A DNA stretch of 64,000 nt, from positions 19,177,013 through 19,241,012 of the forward strand of contig CM064429.1 in NCBI GenBank assembly GCA_032690845.1, given 5' to 3'. Shown piece after piece: positions 33,196 to 44,819 of this stretch. Under the pieces are notes generated by a model. That model made no database searches. It saw nothing but the letters and a program-made list of their open reading frames with translations, and was not told the DNA's origin. How positions within the stretch are numbered: position 1 is the first letter of the stretch; the number at the start of each line of letters is the position of its first letter. This stretch comes from Eleusine coracana subsp. coracana (Eukaryota; Streptophyta; Magnoliopsida; Poales; Poaceae). Position numbers and translations under genes: made by a program.

Positions 33196-35556
33196 ATGGC
33201 AGGTTCTGGTCAGGATAAGGGCAAGGGCAAGATGCCAGAGAAGCCCAAGAGCAAGAAGAGGACTAGGCTGGACCCAGAGTCAGAGAGGGCCAGGAGGTTA
33301 GCACAACACCTGGATGCCATGGAGGCTTCACGTAGGAAACATGGATCACTGTTGATCATAGGTACTCAGACAGATGATCAGGGTTGCAGGAGGAGCACCA
33401 GGCAGACAACCACAGGGCCAGAACTGTACACAGGGATCAGGTTGCCACCGTGGTCGCAGGGTACTCCGACTTCTTGTCAGGAGAGGTCGTCGAGACCTGT
33501 GGAGTAGGGATCCTCCAGGTAGCAAGAGGATTCAGAGTAGGAGGAGTTAGAGTCAGAGAACTCAGAGTACGAGTCTGAGGAGCTCGAGGAGACAGAGGAG
33601 ACTAAGCAGCCAGCACAGCCACAACAGCAAAGGACTGCTCACCGGGCAGGAGACCCGAGGTGCACATGTGTAGTATGCATGAAGAGGCTGCAGAGACTGG
33701 TACAGGCAGCTAGTGAGACAGACATTCTTAATTTTCCTGCAAAGGACCTTAAGACGCTTCGTCTGGTCTCCTTCGAGTAGTGGGTTCCAGTCCCTAGGGA
33801 CCCCGCTGCAGAAGATAGGTACTGGACATGCCTCCAGAGGAGGATTGGAGAGGGCCTTAGACGCTACCTGGCCAGGAAGGGCAAGGCTGGACTGTTTGTG
33901 CCGCAGCAGTACACATTGTACCTAACAATGAGGAGGGCCACAGGCACAAACATGAAGCAGTACTTCACCTACTTGCCAGGGCTAGCAGAGCCAGTTACTG
34001 CTCCATATAGGTATAGAGAGGACATCATCCTAGAGTTCTATGCTACACTGTGGTTGCTAGAGACCACTCAGAGATCTGGTTCTTGTTCAGATGGCAGCTA
34101 CAACATGTGACCAGGGAGCATCTCATAGCCTGCTTCGAATTTCTTGCTTCAGATTTTCAGTTATACAGGAGTGCCTATGGGACCCTCGCTCTACCTCGCA
34201 GACCGCAGGGAGGGAAGCTACCTCCAGACGACATGGTGTCGATTGCCTTTCCACCACCGCACACCCCAGGTTTTGAGAGAGGCCTTGCAAGACTCACTGC
34301 AGAGGCTAAGGTGGTCAGAGCAATAGTCACTAGGACTATCATTCCTAGGTCTGGATACAGAGAGGAGTTCATACTTCTACACCAGTGGGTAGTAGCAACT
34401 ATACTGAGGAGACAGCCATTTGACTTGGCTGATTTGCTGATTGGTGAGATGGAGGAGATTATCTCTGAGAGGGTAGGAGGACGCCACTTAGTCTATGCTC
34501 CTTACATCTGCTATCTTTTGAGGAGGATGATACTAGTGACTGAGGAGTACGACGTGTTCCCTGCGTGACCACCAACTACTCACCTCGAGTCCCCAGGGGT
34601 TCGCAGTCAGCCTCGAGTCAGCAGATGGGAGAGGAGGAGCAGGAGTCACCGCCAGTCACACACGAGCAGGCAGCTCATCCAGAGACGATGGTTTATGAGT
34701 CAGCCAATACAAGAGCACCTCCCCAGCCTACAGGCACATAGACAGAGGACGCTCTCACTGTAGTAGCACTGGCAGGATGCCCGGGTGACTTCATCCAGAG
34801 CGCAGCTGAGGAGAGACGTCAGATCATGGAGGTCATCAAAGGACAGGCAAAGCTTCAGAGACAGCAGATGGCCCTGATGACCACTCTCATGATCCAGATG
34901 GCTGAGATGACTTAGAGGCAGGTCAGTCAGCAGCCAGGACCGTTAGCACTTTCACAGTCTCAGCAGCTGCCGACTCAGTCAGGACCTTTCACCGCTATGA
35001 TGATAGCCCAGTCTTCTAGACTGCCTTCACTCTCAGGGGTCCTTTCGATAGGGGGAGCAGGACAGACTCACTCACCAGCTCAGTTCTCCCTTGTGTTTGC
35101 CTTCTCAGTGTCTGCATTGTTCACTTCACCGACGCACTCTTCCACTTCGCAGATGGTAGGACATTCCACCTCCCAGTAGCTTCCAGTCAGGAGTCTATTC
35201 TCAGAGATAGTGCACACCACTCGTGCAGACTCCCAGACAGCCCCAGAGCCAGCTATAGCTCCACCTTCCACCGATACAGTCAGCACGCTCACACCTCAGG
35301 TAGCAGAGGATCTGGTCCGTCGAAGTTTTACTCAGGAGGATGTGAATGACCTTGCTCTTCTTTAGGCGACTATTGTTGAGAAGACATTCACAGTCCCACC
35401 AGCAGGGAAGGACAGAAGGTCTGAGTCACCTGTAGACCTTGAGTTCTTTGAGCAGTTGGATGTTCAGGCGGCACAGGCTCAGGGAGCACAAGAGTAGCCA
35501 GGAGCAGAGCCTTCCAAGGACGTTGTTGCACCATTTCCTTCGACCACGACCGCTTA
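33196..35556 (+). pseudogene. Foreign ORF in the pol position of element F
   Basis: A long frame starting MAGSGQDKGKGKMPEKPK encodes about 790 codons if two single-base frameshifts (about 34049 and 34565) and nine in-frame TAG codons are ignored. The N-terminus is Lys/Glu-rich. A globular core includes FVPQQYTLYLTMRRATGTNM, YREDIILEFYATLW and FILLHQWVVATILRRQPFDL. The C-terminal third is Gln/Pro/Ser-rich. It is not protease, integrase, RT or RNase H. It resembles large uncharacterised proteins carried by grass retroelements (sometimes labelled putative plant transposon protein), but I cannot confirm the family. All nine internal terminators are TAG, several where Gln fits the local composition, suggesting decay of CAG codons. 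Confidence 0.65.
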
Positions 35557-36188
35557 GATGTTCAGTTTTTCCCATTTTTTGGTGCTTGTTTCCAAAGGGG
35601 GAGAAGTAGTCATAGGTCTTGGGGGAGTGGGAGTGTGATCCTATGCTACCAAGAGTTAGTAGCATGTATCTAGGGGGAGCATACGTGTACATTGGTTTTG
35701 GGAGTTAGATACATTCGGATCTTATTTTGATGGAGTTATTCAATGTTCATGGATTTTGATGGGTCATGGTTTTTTATTCGCTTGTGTTTGACTCATCTTG
35801 ATCTCACTTGGTTTATTTTCATATGCAGTGCTTGTTTCTCTTCTTTATCCTGTTTGCCTATGTATGATGCCATGATGGTGAGTGCTTGTTCTTCAATTCC
35901 TTGCATGTTCATGCCTATCTAGTTGCATTTCATCATTCATGTCATGCATGGCATGTCTTTATGCTTTAATTAATATCTTCACATGACATACATGCATATC
36001 ATCTAGAGTGTGCTCTTCTTTCTTTTTCCTCTTAGCTCTTGATGATGCCTGATTGAGTAGGACCTTGTTTATTCATTCCTTATGCTTTTGAGGTTCCTCT
36101 CGATCGTTGTGTAGCTTCTAAGCCCTGTTGTTTTATGATAACATTATGATAAGTAGTGGTTGTCATCAATCACTAAAAAGGGGGAGAT
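35557..36188 (+). other. Element F 3' untranslated tail and polypurine tract
   Basis: T-rich non-coding sequence with GGGGGAGAAG and GGGGGAGC blocks, ending in the polypurine tract AAAAAGGGGGAGA (about 36175-36187) that primes plus-strand synthesis next to the 3' LTR. Confidence 0.7.
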
Positions 36189-37172
36189 TATAAGCTTCAT
36201 GACCATTGATGATTGGATCCCCAAGGTATGAATATTTTGGTGATAGATGACAACTATGAAATTGTGGGCTAATATCTACATGAGTGTTGTCTATGTAGGA
36301 ATCATCTCTAAACTCTACTATAAATCATATGGATGATGGTTGCCTTGGCGATTGTTGATAATGATCGCAAGCATGGAGGCTTGTGAGCTTGATGGAGTCC
36401 AAGGGTTCATAGAGATGGATCAAAGCTAAGGACAAGCTATGGAGCAAGTGATGGGAACACTTGTCTAGTTGTTAGGGCTTTGAGTCCATATGAAAAACAA
36501 AACTATCAAGGGGGTCTAGGTCATTTCTCACAGGTCATGTCTAGTCGGTGATGTGCAAGGTTGCTCGGTGAAGTCACAGGCACTAGGTGACAGTGGAGAA
36601 GCCAAGGAGCTGTTCAAAGAAGCCGGGAAATGAAGTCAATTGAGGATGAGGAGTTTTAGCTTCTGGACGAAGTGACCGGAGAGAGGGGCCAGTGGAGACC
36701 GGACTGTACGGTCACTAAGTGGACAGAGAGTAGTTTGCAAGGAATTTCTCTGCGCAAGGATCAATAGTGACCGGACGGTTCGGTCAGTAGACCAGACAGT
36801 CCAGTCTATATGAAGATGCGCTAAGACAGAGAGGACGTAAATTGGGTGCTCTCTGGAATGGAGAGAGAACGTCTGACCGGACGGTCCTGTCAGTAGGAGT
36901 CAGCACAAGGGTAGAGCCATTGGAGCTGAAGACTGCAGTGACTGGACAGTCTGGTCAAGCAGTGATCGGACTATCCGGTCAGTATGCCCAGGAAGCTGAT
37001 CTGAAGGAGCAATGGCTAGTTTGAAATTGGAAGCCTATATAACTTTGTTGCTAGGTCTTGGTGTCAACTCTTGGCCAGTGGAATTTCTTGGACCATTTGG
37101 TGAGAGCCAAGAGGCAAAAAGGAGAGCACTAGGAGGAGATATTGCATATCTTGAGAGTGGTAGTGAGAGTAA

Positions 37173-38032
37173 TGATGAGTACATCACACCCATGGATACA
37201 CACAACACTCCTCCAACTAAGATGAAAGTTCATATGCATCACCTGAAATTACAGGTGAGATCGTTTCTAATGTTTTTATTATGTGGTTTTGAGAATAGAT
37301 TGCTACCTAATGAATTAATTGTTGTTACAAACCATGGAGATGATGATGAGATAGCTGGAGAGGTGATTGGAGACGTGATGGGCCAGCAAAGACGTCCAAG
37401 CCAAGGTGGAGGCCCAATCAAAACCAACTTCGAGTCTGTTTCGGAGCCCAGGACCAGTCTGCACTAAAACGGACACCCAAGACGCATACGGACTCGGATT
37501 TGGACGTTCTATATATGCCTGGAAAGATGACAAAAAGAACTTTCCAACCCAAATGGTCCCATGTCAAAATTCATCCCAAGCCGTCGGCAATCTCCGAAAC
37601 AAATCGACTTCCAGAATCTGTTTTGGTGCTGCGACACCGTAATCGGTCTTTGGGCCATGTATCGAGTTGAGCCCACTTAGGGCTACGTCCAGGGGGTCTT
37701 GCACGACCCTAGAGTCCTCATATACAGCCGCCGCCTGTTCATTAGGGTTTGGGGTTTTGCTTAGATTATTCTGTTGATAACAGTTTCGCCGTTTGATCGG
37801 TTTGTGAGATCCCAACTTGTGAGATTCATCGTATACTTGCAAATTTGATTGCATTCTTCTTTGTTCTTGCTTGTGTTCTTGATTTGTAGGCAAGGATAAG
37901 CCTTCTCGGCGAGGTCAATTATTCTTGAACGGTTGATAACCAGAGGAGACGTTGTGCTGCGATTGCGGGGTTCAGAACGTGTCGTTCGGAAGCCGGATCG
38001 ATTTGTGTATCGCCTCCGCCTTGTCCACATCA
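37173..38032 (+). repeat. 5' LTR of element G
   Basis: 860 bp, lacking 41 bp present in the 3' LTR near its right end. A CTATATATGC TATA-like box lies at about 37508-37517. The same LTR family gives the solo LTRs at 12815-13714 and 48915-49837. Confidence 0.92.
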
Positions 38033-38046
38033 AGTGGTATCAGAGC

Positions 38047-39049
38047 TTCAGGTACATCGTTAGGTTCGCCCTTATCCTTGTTATTTTGTTCAATCCTAGA
38101 GTCCAGAAAATTGCCCTACAAAAATATTTGTTCGTCGTGTTTCCGCTGTCCTACACCCCCCTTGTGCCTTGCAATTTTCAGTTTAGTTTGCTTCTCTTAA
38201 TTTTAGTCCCTACAAGGTCATTGTGTTGTTGGTCTAGCACTTGTTCTTTGGTCTTGTTTGAGTCGTGTGTGTCCTTGTTCATAGACAATCAAGAAAAAAA
38301 AAATCAGATTGTTGCACACGTTGAAAGAATAGTACTGCTGGAATTGTTTGCACTAAATATTTATTTAACATCTAGCCTTCTACTTTTTGTGTGCAAAAGA
38401 AACTTAGAGTGTTTTCTGTTGCACTTTGTTCCTTGAGTCAAGAGATTGCTGCACGTTGTTGCATATGAGAATTGTCGTTTAAGTTCTACATGTACATCTA
38501 TTCCTTACGTAAAGAGTGCAAAAAACAAAGTTTAGGTTTTTCCATTGTGCTATAAAGTTCGCAACTCTTGCTGCAGTTTTATGTCAAAAAAATCATGAAA
38601 GAAGTAAAAGGCAAAGAGGTGCTGAAAAAAAATAAGAAGAAAAAGCCGCACCTATAACAAAAGAAAAAAACAAAAGGAGAAGAGAAAAAAATTCAGAATT
38701 GCTTGTAGCCTTTGTGTCCTTTGTTGAGCCATTTGCTTGCTTGCTTGAACTAGGTCCGAGACAAGTTTAGGCCAGTGACATAGACTAGCTTGGGACTATT
38801 ATTCCATTTTGTAATTTCTGAATTGAAATTTTGCTAATCCTTGCTACTATAAATTGCCTACCTAGCTCCATATATATCCTTCTGAATAGGCACATAACTT
38901 TGGACCCTCGCAATCGTCGGATCACACTCTCCAAGGTATCCTATGTTTTGCTACTAAGAATCTTGTAAGAACTCAGTTAGGTGCTGTCATTTACTTGTTG
39001 AGAGTTTCCATCGTGATCAAACAGTAGTGATAGGAAAATATACTCTTGT
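38047..39049 (+). other. Element G leader
   Basis: About 1 kb between primer site and coding remnant, AT-rich with adenine runs near 38580-38700. No gag motif is recognised here. Confidence 0.5.
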
Positions 39050-40572
39050 GTGTTTTCTTGTTTTCTATTAACAATGACAGGTTACAACACCGATGGTGAT
39101 GAGCCGATGGTGTCAAATGAGGTTGATACAAGTGTTCTAGCACAACGAGTGTTTAGTTCTCAAATGGAGAAGGTAGAGCAAAATCAAATGAACAACTTGT
39201 TTCAGACTCACTTTGTTGTGAAGGATCGACGTTGTCGTGTCATCATTGATTGAGAGAGTAGCAACAACATCGCAAGCTTGGAATTGGTCAAGAAGCTCGG
39301 CTTGACCACACAGCCACACCCATGTCCATACTACATCCAATGGGTAAATTCTTGTGGTAAGATAAAGGTAGATAAAATTGCACGCATTGAATTTTTTATT
39401 GGTTCTTATAAGGATTGTGCAGATTTTGATATAGTGCCTATGCAAGCGTGTCATTTGTTATTGAGTAAGTCTTGGATTTCTACAAATAATGCTTTGCACA
39501 ATACCATTGCTAATAGCTATTCATTTAAATACAATGGTAGAAGAGTTACTCTTAAACCTATGTCTGCTGCTGAAATTTTAGAAGAGGATCAACAAAGACT
39601 TGAGAGAAGAAAGAACGAACCATTTAGAATAGAATGGGCTATTTCAAATGATGCAACACTTCCATCAAAATCGAAATTGCTAGAGGATGAACATATTTCT
39701 TTGCCTCTTGTTGCAACTAATACTTTTCAGCATATACATAAAAAAGATGACAGTGGGAAAGATAAAGAACAGATTGTTGCTTTAGGTAAGAGCTTTCTTG
39801 ATGTGATGGATTGTTCCAATAGTCTTGCTGTATTGGAACCTTATGATCATGTTCCTTTGTCACAAGTTGATTTACCTAGTGGTCCTTGTGATAAAGAGGA
39901 GTTGTTTGCCAATGCTTCACTTATACCTTTACCACAACAAATGAATGAGCTTGATGCTTTTGTTTATGATTCACCCACTAGTGCTGAAATTAAACATTTG
40001 ATTTTAGTTACATGTCAAAAGGATGAGCAAAAATTATTTTCTTCTCTAAATACTTTGGATTATATTGAATTTGATGTTCTTTGTGATCTAAATACCGCGG
40101 AGAAGAAAGTATTTTCTCAAACTGAATTGACTTTATTGACAAGAAATATTTTTTATGCTATTGAAAACTATGATCATAGAGGTTTGTTTATGGTGCATAG
40201 AGTTTATGTTTGTTCAAAATTGAAACCTCCTTGGGTTATACAATTAAATGGCCAACTTGAAAACTGCAGTAACAATTACCATGCCATGTCAAGTTTTTCT
40301 AGTGTTTCTAAGATAACACATTGTCAATTTTGTCATAAGAGTGAGAATGATGCTCATATTGCTGACCAAGGTTTCAAAGAGGTTATTAATTTGCATGGAA
40401 TACCTTCTACTATAGATTCTCATTGTGATGACAAATTTCATAATGCATATAAATATGAGTTGCATCCCAAGTTTGGGAATAGTTCTATATTTTATATTTC
40501 AGATTTGAGACCACTATTGGGAGAAAGGGATGAGATCGAGTGGAGGACGACTCTAATTCAAAAGGGGGAGAA
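39050..40572 (+). pseudogene. Element G protease remnant fused to polyprotein tail
   Basis: The upstream frame (39050-39253) ends at RCRVIID followed by TGA where retroviral-type proteases have the catalytic D-G-G/S motif. The frame continues ESSNNIASLELVKKLGL, typical of plant Gypsy proteases, then 430 more codons from 39278. It ends FYISDLRPLLGERDEIEWRT before the polypurine tract, which resembles the normal polyprotein C-terminus. So the RT-RNase H-integrase block has been excised. The long open frame downstream of the stop is noteworthy for a dead element. The 39278 frame runs on into the 3' LTR only by chance. Confidence 0.75.
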
Positions 40573-41473
40573 TGATGAGTACATCACACCCATGGATACA
40601 CACAACACTCCTCCAACTAAGATGAAAGTTTATGTGCATCACCTGAAATTACAGGTGAGATCATTTCTAATGTTTTTATTATGTGGTTTTGAGAATAGAT
40701 TGCTACCTAATGAATTAATTGTTGTTAGAAACTATGGAGATGATGATGAGATAGCTGGAGAGGTGATTGGAGACGTGATGGGCCAGCAAAGACGTCCAAG
40801 CCAAGGTGGAGGCCCAATCAAAACCGACTTCGAGTCTGTTTCGGAGCCCAGGACCAGTCTGCACTAAAACGGACACTCAGGACGCATACGGACTCGGATT
40901 TGGACGTTCTATATATGCCTGGAAAGATGACAAAAAGAACTTTCCAACCCAACTAGTCCTATATCAAAATTCATCCCGAGCCGTCGGCAATCTCCGAAAC
41001 AAATCGACTTCTAGAATCTGTTTTGGTGCTGCGACACCGTAATCGGTCTTTGGGCCATGTATCGAGTTGAGCCCACTTAGGGCTGCGTCCAGGGGGTCTT
41101 GCACGACCCTAGGGTCCTCATATACAGCCGCCGCCTCTTCATTAGGGTTTGGGGTTTTGCTTAGATTATTCTGTTGATAACAGTTTTGCCGTTTGATCGG
41201 TTTGTGAGATCCCAACTTGTGAGATTCATCGTATACTTGCAAATTTGGTTGCGTTCTTCTTTGTTCTTTCTTGTGTTCTTGATTTGTAGGCAAGGATAAG
41301 CCTTCTTGGCGAGGTCTATCGTTCTTGAACGGTTGATAACCAGAGGAGACGTTGTGCTGTGATTGCGGGGTTCAGAACGTGTCGTTCGGAAGCCGGATCA
41401 ATTAGTGTATCGCCTCCGCCTTAATCAAGATTATCAGAACCTATCGGAAGATCGGGAACCCTTGTCCACATCA
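40573..41473 (+). repeat. 3' LTR of element G
   Basis: 901 bp, full version of the LTR. It differs from the 5' LTR by the 41 bp segment and scattered substitutions. Confidence 0.92.
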
Positions 41474-42142
41474 AGTAATAAGGAGTGATCTTGCACATCT
41501 AAGGCTAGGTGTCCTTGAGGGTGTGATCTAGGTTGTTACTCTTGGTCCATGGTGAGACCTAGACCGGTTAGGTGTCGGTGATTGAGCCTATCGTGATCGG
41601 TTGTGAAGGCTATCACATGTTTGTACCTGGTTTGAGCCCACCGGTTAAAGGGGCATCGCTAGTGAGCACCCGTGTCGGCTTGGGGAGTCTGGCAAGTTCT
41701 CGAGGGAGGCAAGCTTGTGCCTATGTGGCAGTGGTGACGTGCACCGTGTCTTCACTCCGGGGGCGATTGTGGGCTCATGGGCGAGAACTCCACATTGGTG
41801 GAGGGAGGGACCAGGACTCCGGCAGGAGTGGTCCAACGAGGAGTAGGGGAAGGCGCCATCCTTCCGAGACCTCGGGAAAAAATCATGAGCATTCCTTGAC
41901 CCCCTCTTTACTATTCCGCATTTGTGTGCTCTAGTAACTAGGTTGAATTGTGGCTTGCATAGGCTAGTGTGTTTGGCTTCCGCGCTTGCTATCATCATGA
42001 ACACTAGTATGTGTAGGGTCTTGGCCTACTAGACTTGTTAGGTTGCAACAATTGCTAGGCTCTAGTAGTGTAAATTGAAGTATTTGGTTTCGTGAGCGGC
42101 TTACCGATTCACCCCCCACCTCTCGGTAAGCCTTCGGTCCTT

Positions 42143-43813
42143 GTGATGTGCTAACCGTAGGAATGATTCAAGACAATAGGACACCAACTACAAGCCTATA
42201 ACATAAGCCTATATCCCAATTACAACCCAAACCAACCTCTAAGTAAATCACCAAGGTCACACACACCAACTTGTGATGTGCTAACCGTAGGAATGATTCA
42301 AGACAATAGGACACACAACGGAAGCTCTAGAGGGTCAAAAACGAAAACAAGAGAGATCCAATAAATTGCAATTCTGAACCTTGACGGAAGTTCCTTTGTG
42401 GACGGAAGTTCCTTCAGGGTCATGACGGAAATTCCTTCATCGACAGAAGTTTCTTCAGGGTCAACTCAGAGGCAATGTTTCAAAGAGAAAAATCTCAAAA
42501 CCCTATCAAACGAACTCCATAAATCAAAAAAATTGGACCAGATCATCCTCAACACATCACGACTCTCCTCTAAATAGATCCACTCAAAAAGCACAAGGAA
42601 TCATCATGAATTTCAGATCTTATGCCAAGAACACCAAAAAGGGGAAACTTGAGAAATCTTTAAAATCGAAGGTGCTAGAGCTCTTGATTCGATCAAGGAC
42701 CCATATAGGAATGATCTAGCTGATCATAGCACTAAGATTCTCAAGAAATCTGACCCAAAAGCTCATCCAAAAATGAGATCGAAAATTCCCACAAAAATAG
42801 CTCCGAAAATACAGAAAAAGAGAAATTCGAGATTTAGGGAGAGAGGAAGATCTTGAGCACGAAAATACTTCTCATATCATAGAAATATGCTTACAAGATC
42901 CATGGATACATGGCTAGGAAGACACCCTCTTCCTCCCACTATTTGGAAGAGAAAGAGATGTCTCTCACACACCCTCTCCTCTCCTCTAAAACATGAAGAC
43001 CTCTCCTAGCACTTTGAATGAAATCCTAACAAGGCAAATGGGAAGAGGCACCTCTCTCACCAGCCACACCTCTCCTTATATAGGCCTAGGGTCCAAGACA
43101 CCTCTTCCCTTGACCTATAACTCATTGCCACCTACCACCAGGGGCAAAATAGTCAAACTCTTTTTCCTTCGCCTGAACGCCATCAAGCCCTTCACAACTT
43201 TGCTTCGCCTCGACGCAAGCTCCGCGATGATGCCACGTGCACCCCCATTGGTTTTGAGACCCAAACCGGGAAACCGCCTTGTATGCTTCTCAAAGCATGA
43301 CTTCTTGATCTTGACACGTGTCACCTCGTCCTGTGATCCTCCTCGTCGGCAAGTCTCTCCCGCCTCCTTGTCCATTGGAAACCTCTACTTGCACCAACAC
43401 CCGATCACCTTTGACTTGGTCTACCCCGTCGTCTTGATCACCACCCACGGTTTTGAGGCTCAACCACGAAATCGTCCATGCTTCTTGCCTCTCCACGTGT
43501 ACGGTGTGGATCACCCTTGACTTCACCCGGTCTCCCGATCGTCTGGCCCCAAGTCTCCTACTTGTCCCTGATCCTCTCACCGTTGACCGTGAAGTTGACT
43601 CGAGTGACCTACACATCATGAGACAAGCAAACATATTTCCCATCTCCTGCAACCTCTCCAACATCCTCACCAACTCCGGTTAGTCAAAATCATGATATGC
43701 ACAAACTCATGCAATCCTCAGATTCCCGTATTTCAACTCAAAACACCAACTCAACCAATGTCAATAACTCATCACATATTGCAAACCATGGCACATATCC
43801 ACATGGTTTCTTA
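42143..43813 (-). repeat. Element E 3' LTR, left-truncated
   Basis: Homologous to 20449-22246. A 44 bp segment is repeated with a period of 130 bp (42141-42184, 42271-42314) at its broken left end. The palindrome GGAAGTTCC occurs in two pairs (about 42383/42401 and 42424/42442). A TATA-like CCTATATAAGG is at about 43073-43086 on the minus strand. Confidence 0.85.
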
Positions 43814-44819
43814 ATCTCCCTCTTGATGAGTACATTGACAACAACAAATGCACAAACATTAGAGATTGAAATGCGAAGCTGAATAAGCACATCCAAATGA
43901 CCAAACCCAAAGAAAAGGTGAAAAGTAGGCCATCTAGCAAAATAGGAATCACAAAACCAAGAGTTGGCAAAGAAACCGACTTGAGACGCAAAGAGTGTGA
44001 AAAGCGCAAGAAAATGCTCAGGGACATGATATGCTCCCCCTCAACTTGTGATAAGTCTCATGTAATGCAAAAAGAATCATTTTAAGTTTCTTAGCATTAT
44101 TTGTGCATGACCCAAAACTTTCTCCCCCCTTGGCAATGAACTCATCAAAGAGGCAAAAGAACAAACAAACATGCAATACATGAAGATGCAAACCTAAGGA
44201 GCTTCAATAATTATGCAGGCAGACATCTAACTGTGCTAATCAAAAACATAGAGCCATAAAGTGTAAAAGCAATAGCTCACAATCATACAAAGACCAAAAA
44301 TAGATAGCAGGACATAATCACCAAGAGCTATAGAAGCTAAGCAAAAAGATTGACTAGCTTAGATAGAACCAAATTTGCTCATCATGAGAAAAGCTGCCAC
44401 CACATGTGTAAGTACTCCCATCCAAGGCAAAACAAATATCAAGTGAATCAAAAGAATCTAGCCAGTCTCAATCTCAACCAAGGCAGCAAGCATTCATAGA
44501 AAATAAGCTCTACAAACGCTCACATATGATATAGGGACTCATAAGAAAAGGGAAAAGCATTATTCTTATGTGATCCTCATGTATCTTCTAATACGTGCGG
44601 AGGGTCACACGACTGGGTACGGCAAACACCCCGAGGCTTCAAAGCACAATTTTTGGATTTAGCATTTTTATGTTACTTCTAATCCATGCAGAGGGTCACA
44701 CGACTAGGTACGGCAAACACCCCGAGGCTTTGAAGCACAGTCAACTTATTTTACAAATTAAAAGCATAAGGATGAGCATGCCTTTGCGGCAAAAGAACAA
44801 ACATTCCCACAATGTTCCA
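43814..44819 (-). other. Element E 3' untranslated region
   Basis: Long non-coding stretch between RNase H and LTR, as in SIRE-like Copia elements. It has a partial tandem repeat (about 44583-44655 and 44676-44745) around GAGGGTCACACGACT. Confidence 0.6.

Larger units (their letters stand above)
37173..41473 (+). mobile_element. Gypsy-type element G, internal-deletion derivative (4301 bp)
   Basis: LTRs 37173-38032 (860 bp) and 40573-41473 (901 bp) start TGATGAGT and end CACATCA. The target duplication is AGTAA (37168-37172, 41474-41478). Primer site TGGTATCAGAGC is at 38035-38046, and polypurine AAAAGGGGGAGAA directly precedes the 3' LTR. The interior is only 2.5 kb: an aspartic-protease segment fused to the very end of the polyprotein, with RT, RNase H and integrase absent. 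The 41 bp length difference between the LTRs is one deletion flanked by CCTT repeats. Confidence 0.93.
27462..42142 (+). mobile_element. Copia-type LTR retrotransposon F, gag present, pol replaced
   Basis: 5' LTR 27462-29111, starting TGTAAGC and ending CCTTACA. Met-tRNA primer site TGGTATCAGAGCC is at 29114-29126. Gag spans 29155-31175. A purine tract ends at 36188, and the 3' LTR runs from 36189 to 42142 with a 4.3 kb Gypsy insertion inside. There is no integrase, reverse transcriptase or RNase H. A GC-rich leader-like stretch and a decayed foreign ORF (33196-35556) occupy the pol position. The gag style and long LTRs suggest the SIRE/Maximus lineage. It is non-autonomous. No target duplication was confirmed, because the right end is chimeric with element E. 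Confidence 0.85.
36189..42142 (+). repeat. 3' LTR of element F, split by Gypsy element G
   Basis: Left part 36189-37172 and right part 41474-42142 match the 5' LTR. The palindrome pair is at 36777/36798. The LTR ends in CCTT instead of CCTTACA because it is fused to element E sequence at 42141. Confidence 0.9.

Noticed and set aside
33196..35556. TAG recoding (read-through or reassigned codon) in the F ORF
   Set aside because: Two frameshifts and other decay are present and the LecRK genes use standard stops, so mutation at methylated CAG sites is the simpler explanation.
40573..40867. Extension of the element G protein into its 3' LTR
   Set aside because: The same translation occurs in the 5' LTR (37173-37467) outside any gene, so it is LTR sequence read by chance.
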